A stretch of 64,000 nucleotides of DNA from Nocardiopsis ganjiahuensis DSM 45031 (lineage in GTDB: Bacteria; Actinomycetota; Actinomycetes; Streptosporangiales; Streptosporangiaceae): NCBI RefSeq assembly GCF_000341085.1, contig NZ_ANBA01000017.1, positions 248,001-312,000 on the forward strand, read 5' to 3'. Positions 1-6,713 of this stretch are shown piece after piece (positions within the stretch are counted from its first letter, which is position 1; every line of letters begins with the position of its first letter). Below the pieces are notes generated by a model, which made no database searches, was not told the origin of the DNA, and was given only the letters and a program-made list of their open reading frames with translations. Made by a program: the position numbers and the translations under genes.

Positions 1-139
1 TCAGCTCGGACTCGACGTCCTCGGCGGTCAGCCCGGTCACCTCGGCCAGGCGTGCGGGCCCGGAGAACCCGGCGCAGCGCAGTGCGTGCAGGACCAGCAG
101 GTCGGCGCTGGTGGTGTGCGGTGTGGCGGCTGACGTCAT
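1..139 (-). CDS. Winged-helix-like regulator or domain protein, N-terminal 46 residues only
   Basis: The gene reads leftward and leaves the window at base 1. The visible start is ATG at 139, preceded on its own strand by a good ribosome site (GGGAAGGGG, 4-5 nt upstream). The visible protein begins MTSAATPHTTSADLLVLHAL and continues with a helical segment containing RLAEVTGLTAEDVESEL, which has the spacing of a MarR/wHTH-type recognition unit (helix, AEVTG turn, helix). An AT-rich stretch with the 8-bp palindrome TACTAGTA at 170-177 lies upstream and may be its promoter/operator. Function cannot be assigned from this fragment; the wHTH reading is inference. Confidence 0.6.
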   Translation of the reverse strand, partial: MTSAATPHTTSADLLVLHALRCAGFSGPARLAEVTGLTAEDVESEL

Positions 140-416
140 GGGTCCCCTTCCCGAGCTCCGGTTTCAAGATACTAGTAACATCTGGATGCTAAGGACATCT
201 GAGTGGCGGTCGGCTTTCCGGTCGAGGACCACCGCCCGGCAGGGGATCTGTGCGGGCCGGCGGCGCGAGGCCGCTGTGGCAGCGCTCCCGCTCTCACGCC
301 CCCTGGCCGCCGGGGGAAACGACCGGTGTCCCGGTGGAGGCCGTTTCCCCTTCGCCTCCGGAGGCCTGCGGGTCCCCTTCCTCTGCGCGGGCCGTCCGTC
401 GCACCCCGCTCGGCGG

Positions 417-1214
417 TCAGTGCCCTGCGGGGTCCAGGGCGGCGACCTCGCGGACCGCTCCCGAGACCGCACGGAAATCCTTCTTGAGGATCGCGCCGTG
501 GTTGCTCGGGACCTTCGCGAAGAGCCGGATGTTCTCGTTGCGCTCGAACACCGGGTCCAGGCCCGCCCGGATCGTCTCCTGCTCGTCGCCCCGGCTCCCG
601 AGAGACGATCCCGAGGCGAGCACGTAGCGCACCGGAACGGTGATGGCGTCGAGGACCGCGCTCAGCTCCTTCTCCCCGCCGAGCCGGCCGAGCTCGATGT
701 TGCTCTCCGCCATCTGCTCGGCGTTCATCCGCGGAAGCAGGCCGGTGGGGCGTACCAACGGCGCGAACAGGGCGACCTTCCGGAACAGCTTGCGGACCCT
801 CTGCTCCATGGCCTCGTCCATCCAGTCGTAGGGCTGGGCGCCGTCGACCAGGACCGCCCCGATGGCGCGCTCCGGGTTGCGGGAGACCCAGTGGGAGCCG
901 ACGTAGGCCCCGTAGGACCAGCCCACCACCAGCGCCCGCTCGACGCCGCGGGCGGCCAGGACCGCGTCCACGTCGCGGACGGCGGCTTCGAAGGAGTAGT
1001 CCGAGGACGTCTTCGACTTCCTGCCGCGGGCCCGCTCGTCGTAGGTGATGTGCCGCCACTCCGGACCGAGGTCGTCGATGGTCCGCCGCCAGTAGCCCTG
1101 GGTGGCGAACTGGCCGTTGAGGTAGACCACGGGCGTCCCGGTCCCGCCGGTGTCGGTGACGGCCAGGGCGGTGTCGTCCACCGGCACCATGCCGACCCAG
1201 GGGGTCACGTGCAT
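417..1214 (-). CDS. Alpha/beta hydrolase (MhpC-like), 265 aa
   Basis: A cytoplasmic alpha/beta-hydrolase-fold enzyme. The sequence has the oxyanion/strand-3 region (VVYLNGQF), the nucleophile elbow GWSYG around Ser100 and a C-terminal SNHGAIL that supplies the likely catalytic His. A cap-like helical insert (about 130-190) precedes it. I place the start at ATG 1214 because the sequence upstream in frame is low-complexity and has no family similarity; ATG 1190 is an alternative, and neither has a strong ribosome site. No signal peptide or membrane segment is visible. The substrate is unknown; C-C hydrolase, esterase or haloperoxidase-like roles are possible. It is co-oriented with the YciI-like gene upstream but 346 bp away, so probably not tightly coupled to it. 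Confidence 0.8.
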   Translation of the reverse strand: MHVTPWVGMVPVDDTALAVTDTGGTGTPVVYLNGQFATQGYWRRTIDDLGPEWRHITYDERARGRKSKTSSDYSFEAAVRDVDAVLAARGVERALVVGWSYGAYVGSHWVSRNPERAIGAVLVDGAQPYDWMDEAMEQRVRKLFRKVALFAPLVRPTGLLPRMNAEQMAESNIELGRLGGEKELSAVLDAITVPVRYVLASGSSLGSRGDEQETIRAGLDPVFERNENIRLFAKVPSNHGAILKKDFRAVSGAVREVAALDPAGH

Positions 1215-1560
1215 CTTCCGGGCCGCCGAGCAGGTCCGGGACGTGCTCCGGACCAGACCCGCGGAGGCCGCCGACGCCCCCGAGCGGTCGGATCCGGACG
1301 CGGACCGGGACTGAAGCCCGGGAAGCCGGTCCACCCGGCGGTTCTACCGGGAGCGGGCTCCCCGTCTTCTCTCCCGTGCGTCGTGGAGGTCGACGCTGTC
1401 GAGGTCGAGCGGGGGTGGGCTCTCCGAGGCGGTGTACGTGTTCGGCGATCTCGGCCTGGGTGACGTTCTCGCGTGGCACAGTTCCACGACAGGTGCCCCG
1501 CCCCTCGCAGGGGAGGGGGCCGCCTGTGGACAACTGCTCCGAGAGGGTGGGGCCGGCCGG
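1215..1560. other. Gap without a convincing intact gene; possible decayed coding sequence
   Basis: No full-length gene is supported. On the minus strand, about 1,437-1,475 reads ENVTQAEIAEHV in one frame and about 1,379-1,425 reads SPPPLDLDSVDLHDAR in another. Both look like actinomycete coding sequence, so a short frameshifted remnant is possible. A GC-rich inverted repeat near 1,497-1,522 could be a terminator for the YciI-like gene. Confidence 0.3.
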
Positions 1561-1857
1561 TCAGAAGTGCTCGGTGAGCGGACCGAGCACGGGAATCCAC
1601 TCGCGGACCGAGACGTCGGTGACCACGCCCTCGGTGCGGAACGGGTCGGGCTCGGTGTACGCCAGGGCCTCCTTGGCGGAGTCCGCGCGGAAGAGCAGCA
1701 GGGCGCCGGGGGCGTCGTCGGGGCCGAAGGGTCCCGAGACGAGGTTGACGCCCTGGGTGGCGAGCTCGTCCAGGTACTCGCGATGCGCGGGCCGGTGCTG
1801 GTCGCGCGCGGCGGTGCTGTTCTCGGCGTAGGTGTAGACGACGGCGTAGACGGCCAT
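1561..1857 (-). CDS. YciI-like family protein, 98 aa
   Basis: A small alpha/beta ferredoxin-like-fold protein of the YciI type. It starts MAVYAVVYTYAENS, has the family's HREYLDELATQGV helix followed by SGPFGPDD and LLLFRADSAKEAL, and ends with a segment (DPFRTEGVVTDVSVREW) typical of YciI proteins, whose conserved His and Asp residues are thought to line a catalytic or binding pocket. The ATG at 1857 is favoured by AGGAGAG upstream on the same strand and by the match of the family's N-terminal strand; the longer in-frame extension upstream is low-complexity. The biochemical role of the family is not settled. Confidence 0.88.
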   Translation of the reverse strand: MAVYAVVYTYAENSTAARDQHRPAHREYLDELATQGVNLVSGPFGPDDAPGALLLFRADSAKEALAYTEPDPFRTEGVVTDVSVREWIPVLGPLTEHF

Positions 1858-2129
1858 GGAGGGTCTCTCCTGTCGGGTTGCCCCGGGGCACGGGGCGGGG
1901 TGAACGGGTGTCGGAGCCAGAATGCCAGGCCGCGGCGGGGCGGTGTGCGACCGGTCGGGGGTGGGGCACCCCGGGCTCTTCCCTGCTGCCCCGCCCCTCC
2001 GGCCTTCCCGGGACTCGCCGGGCTCCGTCCGGCTTATCCCGGGGCTTCTCCGGGCCCCTCCCGAGGCGATCCCCGGTTCCCCCGGGTTTTCCGGTGATGG
2101 AAGACTCCCTAGCAGGAAGGTGATCGAGT

Positions 2130-2939
2130 ATGGCCAGGTCAACGTCGGGGGAGTCCGTCCTCACCCGCACCATGAGAATCCTCCGTGCCTTCGGTACCGT
2201 CTCCGGATCGCTCACCGTCTCCGAGATCTCCCGCCGCGCCGACCTCCCCGTCGCCACCGCGCACCGGCTGGTCGGCGAACTCGTCGAACTCGGCGCGCTG
2301 GAACGCGAGCCCGACAAACGCGTCCGCATCGGCTACCAGCTGTGGGAGGTGGCCTCGCGCTCCTCGCCCGCCCGGGACCTCAGCCGAACCGCCCTGCCCT
2401 ATATGGAGGACCTCCAGGTGGCCGTGCGCGAACACACCCAGATCGGGGTCCTGGAGGGCACCGACGTCCTCTACCTCGAACGCCTCTCCGCCCGGGACGC
2501 CGGACGCAACGTCGCCGAGATCGCCGGGCGCCTGCCCGTCCACGCCACCTCCACCGGCCTGGTGCTGCTCGCGCACAGCCCGCCCGAACTCCAGGAGCGG
2601 GTGCTGGGCGGGGAGCTGCGCGAGCACACCCGCCACACCGTCACCGACCCGGTCCGGCTGCGCCGCCTCCTCGCCGCGGTGCGCAGGGACGGCTACGTGA
2701 TCGCCTCCCGGATGATCGACCCCGCTGCCGTCGGTCTGGCCGCACCGGTCCGCGACCGCGAGAACCGGGTGGTCGCGGCCCTGTCCGTCGTCGTCCCGTT
2801 CCTCAGCGACGCGGGCCCGCAGGCGCACGTCCCGGTCCTCGTCGCGGCGGCGCGGGGCATCTCCCGTGCCATGGGCGCCCGGATCTCCGGAGAGGACATG
2901 ATCCACACCCGGGGCCACGCGCCGCGCCCGTCCGCTTGA
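2130..2939 (+). CDS. IclR-family transcriptional regulator (PobR-like by context), 269 aa
   Basis: It has an N-terminal winged helix-turn-helix at about residues 10-75 (LTVSEISRRADLPVATAHRL is the recognition unit) and a C-terminal IclR effector-binding GAF-like domain (about 90-255, with LPVHATSTGLVLLAHSP and SVVVPFL). The ATG at 2130 follows AGGAAGG. It lies directly upstream of a 4-hydroxybenzoate hydroxylase gene on the same strand, and IclR proteins in this position usually sense the aromatic substrate. A 15-nt palindrome between the two genes (3025-3039) is the likely binding site. Repressor versus activator cannot be told from sequence. Confidence 0.93.
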   Translation: MARSTSGESVLTRTMRILRAFGTVSGSLTVSEISRRADLPVATAHRLVGELVELGALEREPDKRVRIGYQLWEVASRSSPARDLSRTALPYMEDLQVAVREHTQIGVLEGTDVLYLERLSARDAGRNVAEIAGRLPVHATSTGLVLLAHSPPELQERVLGGELREHTRHTVTDPVRLRRLLAAVRRDGYVIASRMIDPAAVGLAAPVRDRENRVVAALSVVVPFLSDAGPQAHVPVLVAAARGISRAMGARISGEDMIHTRGHAPRPSA

Positions 2940-3024
2940 GGAGAGGGTCCGCCGGACGTGGAGAGGGCCTCGCCCGAAGAGGAGGCCCGCTCCCGGGGGA
3001 AGCCCTCCACCCGAGGGGAAAGCT

Positions 3025-3039
3025 TTCCATTCAATGGAA
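3025..3039. promoter_or_regulatory. Palindromic operator, probable IclR-type site ahead of pobA
   Basis: TTCCATT-C-AATGGAA is a perfect inverted repeat of 7-nt arms around one base, in a locally AT-rich patch 43 nt before the chosen pobA start. IclR family boxes are commonly 15-nt palindromes of this TTCC/GGAA type. It overlaps an in-frame upstream ATG at 3034, which argues that this ATG is not the true start. Confidence 0.6.
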
Positions 3040-3081
3040 GAGGGCTGGTGTCGCGTTTCGGGGGAACCGCATGCTGAGGGC

Positions 3082-4335
3082 ATGAACGCCGAACCCCTCA
3101 AGGCCCGGACCCGGGTGGCCGTCATCGGCGCCGGCCCCGCGGGCCTGATGCTCTCCCACCTGCTCTCCCTCTCCGGGATCGACTCCGTCGTCATCGACCT
3201 GCGCGAACGCGCCGACATCGAGACGACCCTCCGGGCGGGCATCCTGGAACAGGGAACCGTCGACCTCATGACCGGTACCGGGGTGGGTGCCCGGCTCCTC
3301 ACCGAGGGGCAGCGCCACGAGGGCATCGCGATCCGCAGCCGCGGCGAGTCGCGGCGCATCGACTTCACCGCCCTCACCGGCCGCGCCGTCCACCTCTACC
3401 CGCAGCACGAGGTGCTCAAGGACCTCATCGCCGCCCGCCTCGCCGCCGGGGGAGACCTGCGCTTCGGAGTCAGCGAGGTCAGCGTCCACGACGTCACCAC
3501 GGACGCCCCCTCCGTCCGGTTCACCGACGCCGACGGCACCCGGGTGGAGCTCTCCTGCGCCGTCGTCGCCGGATGCGACGGGTCCCAGGGCGTCAGCCGC
3601 ACCGCCGTTCCCGAGGACGCGCGCACCGATTACTTCCACGCCTACCCCCACGGCTGGTTCGGCATCCTCACGGAGGCCCCGCCCAGCTCCGACGAGCTGG
3701 TCTACGCCCACTCCGAGCGGGGGTTCGCGCTGATCAGCTCACGCAGCCCCAGCGTGCAGCGGATGTACTTCCAGTGCGACCCCGCCGAGGACGCCGGGAG
3801 CTGGAGCGACGAACGGATCTGGGCCGAACTGCGCGCCCGGGTCAACGGCAACGGGTTCGAACTCGAGGAGGGGCCGATCATCCAGCGCGGGGTCATCCCC
3901 ATGCGCAGCTACGTGATCGACCCGATGCGCCACGGCCGCCTCTTCCTCGCCGGGGACGCCGCCCACACGGTCCCGCCGACCGGTGCCAAGGGCCTCAACC
4001 TGGCCGTCTCCGACGTCGCCGTGCTCTGCCAGGCGCTCGAACGCTTCTTCCACCAGGGTTCGACCGAACTGCTGGACAGCTACGGCCGCACCGCCTCGGA
4101 CCGGGTCTGGCGGGCCCAGCACTTCTCCTGGTGGATGACGTCCATGCTGCACGCGGACGCCGACGCGGACGCCTTCGGGCGGCGCCGCCAGCTCGGCGAG
4201 ATCGACCAGCTCACCGAATCCGTCGCCGGGAGCACCTACCTCGCCGAGGCGTACACGGGCTGGCCGATCGCGCACACCAACCCCGACTCGGTCGTCGCGG
4301 ACACCATCACCGGCTCCGCCGACCGCACCCCCTGA
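3082..4335 (+). CDS. pobA: 4-hydroxybenzoate 3-monooxygenase (FAD, NADPH), 417 aa
   Basis: A group A flavoprotein monooxygenase that would hydroxylate 4-hydroxybenzoate to protocatechuate, feeding the beta-ketoadipate pathway. Visible signatures are the dinucleotide-binding GAGPAG (residues 16-21), the PobA-type RAGILEQG just after the first Rossmann unit, the DG motif (VVAGCDGSQGVSR) and the GD motif (LFLAGDAAHTVPPTGAKGLN). The start at ATG 3082 lies just before the FAD fold and clears the upstream operator; the ATG at 3034 would overlap that palindrome. Length is slightly above the usual 390-400 aa. The adjacent IclR gene is the likely regulator. No protocatechuate genes are in the window, so the rest of the pathway must be elsewhere. 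Confidence 0.92.
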   Translation: MNAEPLKARTRVAVIGAGPAGLMLSHLLSLSGIDSVVIDLRERADIETTLRAGILEQGTVDLMTGTGVGARLLTEGQRHEGIAIRSRGESRRIDFTALTGRAVHLYPQHEVLKDLIAARLAAGGDLRFGVSEVSVHDVTTDAPSVRFTDADGTRVELSCAVVAGCDGSQGVSRTAVPEDARTDYFHAYPHGWFGILTEAPPSSDELVYAHSERGFALISSRSPSVQRMYFQCDPAEDAGSWSDERIWAELRARVNGNGFELEEGPIIQRGVIPMRSYVIDPMRHGRLFLAGDAAHTVPPTGAKGLNLAVSDVAVLCQALERFFHQGSTELLDSYGRTASDRVWRAQHFSWWMTSMLHADADADAFGRRRQLGEIDQLTESVAGSTYLAEAYTGWPIAHTNPDSVVADTITGSADRTP

Positions 4336-4418
4336 AATCCGGTCCCCTCGAACCCGGTCCCTCGGGCGGGCGTCACACCACAGGCGTACACCCACCCTTT
4401 CCCCACCGGAGGCGTCAC

Positions 4419-4865
4419 TTGGGCCCGAACGAGCCGTGGGCGTGGGCCCACGAGCACCCGATCCGGGCGGTGGAGTACATCGCCGGTATCGCACACACCG
4501 AACCCGAGGCGGTGGAGCCCCTGATCGAGCGGCTGATCGAGGACGTCTCGGTCTCCGGTGAGGGGCTCCCCGAGGCGGCCGTGGTTCTCGCCGCCGTGGC
4601 CGCGGACCCGGGCGAACGCGGCAGGCGCCACTTCGGGCATTTCGCGGAGGAGGCGGTGCGCAGACGCGCCGAGGACCTGGCCGAGTGGACCCCGGCCGAG
4701 CGTGCCGAGTGGACGCTGGCCTGCTGGGTGCTGTCCCACACCGGCCGGGTCGAGGCGGCGCGCGTCCTCGCACGGCTGGCCGAGGAGGTCCCGGAGGACA
4801 GAAGGTCCGTTCCGGTCGAGTGCCTGCGGAGGATGGGCGGCCTCGCGCACCGGATCACCGGGTGA
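4419..4865 (+). CDS. Hypothetical helical protein with TTG start, 148 aa
   Basis: The TTG at 4419 is chosen because GGAGG lies 6 nt upstream (4408-4412). The protein is acidic and predicted mainly alpha-helical: AHEHPIRAVEYIAGIAHTEP, IERLIEDVSVSGEGLPEAA, AEWTPAERAEWTLACWVL and later helices look like short HEAT/ARM-type pairs. No catalytic motif, signal peptide or membrane segment is seen. It follows pobA by 83 nt on the same strand but has no obvious link to aromatic degradation. I do not recognise the family. Confidence 0.65.
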   Translation: MGPNEPWAWAHEHPIRAVEYIAGIAHTEPEAVEPLIERLIEDVSVSGEGLPEAAVVLAAVAADPGERGRRHFGHFAEEAVRRRAEDLAEWTPAERAEWTLACWVLSHTGRVEAARVLARLAEEVPEDRRSVPVECLRRMGGLAHRITG

Positions 4866-4941
4866 GAGCACCGGCCGGGAACCAGGCGCCGGGACCGATG
4901 GCGTTCCGGTCCTCCGGCCCTCCGCCGGTCCGGCCGGACGC

Positions 4942-4966
4942 ACCGTCGCCCCGGCCCGGCGACGGT
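4942..4966. terminator. Hairpin between convergent genes
   Basis: ACCGTCGCC / GGCGACGGT form 9-bp perfect arms around a 7-nt loop. It sits between the end of the 148-aa gene (plus) and the end of the GTPase operon (minus) and can serve both directions; there is no T tract. Confidence 0.45.
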
Positions 4967-4992
4967 CGCCGCCGTCTGCCGGCCCGACCGCC

Positions 4993-5151
4993 TCAGGGGC
5001 CGACGAGGCCCGACCAGATCAGGTCGACGAGCCACAGGACCACTCGGACCACGCCTGACAGGACCAGTGCCGTCATTACCGCCGTCGCCGTGTGGAGCAG
5101 TGCCGCGGTGGTCCTGCGGGCGGTCCGGAGACGGGGTTCGGGGCCGCTCAC
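4993..5151 (-). CDS. 52-aa single-helix membrane peptide, last gene of the GTPase/GAP1 operon
   Basis: A short gene easily missed. GTG at 5151 overlaps the upstream GTPase stop codon by 4 nt (GTGA) and is preceded by GGGAGG, so translation is probably coupled. The product is MSGPEPRLRTARRTTAALLH followed by a hydrophobic stretch (TAVMTALVLSGVVRVVLWLV) and a tryptophan-containing tail ending SGLVGP: a basic cytoplasmic N-terminus, then one membrane helix or two short ones. Function is unknown. Its placement suggests a small membrane subunit or anchor for the system. A coding role rests on start context, overlap and composition only. Confidence 0.55.
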   Translation of the reverse strand: MSGPEPRLRTARRTTAALLHTATAVMTALVLSGVVRVVLWLVDLIWSGLVGP

Positions 5152-6713
5152 CGCACCTCCCGAGCCGGGACCGTCGGGTCCGGGCCGACGGGGGCCGCCT
5201 CCGCCGCCGGTTCCGGGGCGAGCATCGCGGTGAACTCCTCCGCCTCCGGCGCCAGCAGCCACCGGGCCAGGGTGGTGAGGCTGGGGTCCGGGCTTCCGTC
5301 GGGAGCGACGACCGCGCCGGTCACGAACACCCTCGTCGACCCGAAGTCGCTCCGGGCCGCCCGCAGCACGTTCCGCATCCCCAGCACCTCCCGCACCCAC
5401 CGTTCGGGCGGGACGTCGGCGGGTGCGATGGACGTGCCCGCCAGCAGGTCGCCGCGGGTGACCACGACCGCCAGCCGGGTCCGTCCGAGTCCTCGCGCCG
5501 ACGTCCCGTACTGGTGCGCGATCCCGTCGCGTACCTGCATGTACACCTGTTCGGGGTCGGGGGTGAGCGAGCGCTCCTCCGCCAGCCGCCGGCGCTCCCC
5601 GGCGTCGAGGGCGTCCCACACCGGAGGCATCGCCAACGGGTCCACGACCAGTACGAACGTGGTGGTCTTGCCCAGGTAGGTGAGTTCCTCGGTGCGTTCC
5701 AGGCGGCCGAACCACTCACCGGCGGTGTCGTAGACCTGGACCATCAGTGCCCGGCGGCCGGCGGTCACCCGCAGCACCAGCCCGCGCGCCCGGCGCCCCG
5801 GCCGGGTCGGGGGAACCCGCTGCCGGGGCGAGAGCATCAGGGCGCTGTTGCCCAACCGGTGCCGGGTGTCCTCGCTCGCCAGTTCCACCCGGGCCCCCGG
5901 GTGGGAGGCGGCGGCGTGCTCCAGTGCCGCGTGCAGACCGTGGGTGAGCCGGGTCTTGCCCGCCCCGGTCCCGCCGAACAGGGCGATCGGGAGTTCTCGG
6001 GCCTCTCCCGGCCGGTGCTCCAGCCCCTGGAGGCAGTGCGGGCACAGGGCGTTCAGTTCCGCACTGCCCAGGACGAGCAGCGTGGGCATGCTCTGCCCGC
6101 ACAGGCACCTGCGCCGGAACACACCCAGGCGTCCGGGCCGGACGTCGCGGTGCACCCGACCGCAGTGGACGCACTCGTAGGAGGGGTAGGCCATGCGCTC
6201 GAAGCAGCGGGGGCACAGCATGCGCACGCGCCGGTACCGCAGCAACCCGCCGTCCACCAGCCGCAGGACCGCGGCCCCGACCCACGCCCAGGCCGTGTGG
6301 GTGAGCACCACCGCCGCGTGTACGGCCAGGTGCGGAAGCAGGAAGAGCACGAGCAGCCCCGTGCGGCGCCTGACGCGGGAGCGGACCTCGGCCAGGTCCC
6401 GCCACGCCGGACCGCCGTGGTAGCCGAACTCGGCGGGGTCCCCCGGCCCCGGTCCGGGGATCTCCGGGTTGTGCCCCTGGAAGAGGACCAGGTGGACCGA
6501 ACGGACGTACACCCAGGTCAGAGCCGTGAAGCCGGTGGACAGCGCCAGGGCTGCCACGACGACCACGGCGCTCATCAGGGAGGCCAGCACCTTCATGGAG
6601 TCGCCGTCGAAGACCAGGAACAGCACCATGGGGGCGAGGACGAGCAGGACCAGCAGCGGTACCAGCAGGGCCTCGAGGTCGGAGGGGGAGAACGGCGGTC
6701 GGCCTGCGCTCAT
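5148..6713 (-). CDS. Membrane-anchored double-zinc-ribbon TRAFAC-type GTPase (double-GTPase partner), 521 aa
   Basis: Order of parts: two hydrophobic helices near the N-terminus (about 15-36 and 44-70), another pair about 118-150, zinc-ribbon knuckles CPRC (167-170) and CVHC (181-184), a second set CLC (203-205) and CPHC (224-227), then a GTPase domain. The P-loop is GGTGAGKT (247-254), the G3-like motif DTAG (329-332), and the G4 position reads TRGD (419-422) instead of NKxD, so guanine specificity is uncertain. The start ATG 6713 overlaps the GAP1-like gene stop (ATGA), with GGAGGGG upstream. This architecture matches the GTPases encoded with GTPase-associated protein 1 in actinomycete NTP-dependent conflict systems. 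It is probably a membrane-bound switch whose nucleotide state is read by the GAP1-like protein. Effector and trigger are not known. Confidence 0.82.
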   Translation of the reverse strand: MSAGRPPFSPSDLEALLVPLLVLLVLAPMVLFLVFDGDSMKVLASLMSAVVVVAALALSTGFTALTWVYVRSVHLVLFQGHNPEIPGPGPGDPAEFGYHGGPAWRDLAEVRSRVRRRTGLLVLFLLPHLAVHAAVVLTHTAWAWVGAAVLRLVDGGLLRYRRVRMLCPRCFERMAYPSYECVHCGRVHRDVRPGRLGVFRRRCLCGQSMPTLLVLGSAELNALCPHCLQGLEHRPGEARELPIALFGGTGAGKTRLTHGLHAALEHAAASHPGARVELASEDTRHRLGNSALMLSPRQRVPPTRPGRRARGLVLRVTAGRRALMVQVYDTAGEWFGRLERTEELTYLGKTTTFVLVVDPLAMPPVWDALDAGERRRLAEERSLTPDPEQVYMQVRDGIAHQYGTSARGLGRTRLAVVVTRGDLLAGTSIAPADVPPERWVREVLGMRNVLRAARSDFGSTRVFVTGAVVAPDGSPDPSLTTLARWLLAPEAEEFTAMLAPEPAAEAAPVGPDPTVPAREVR

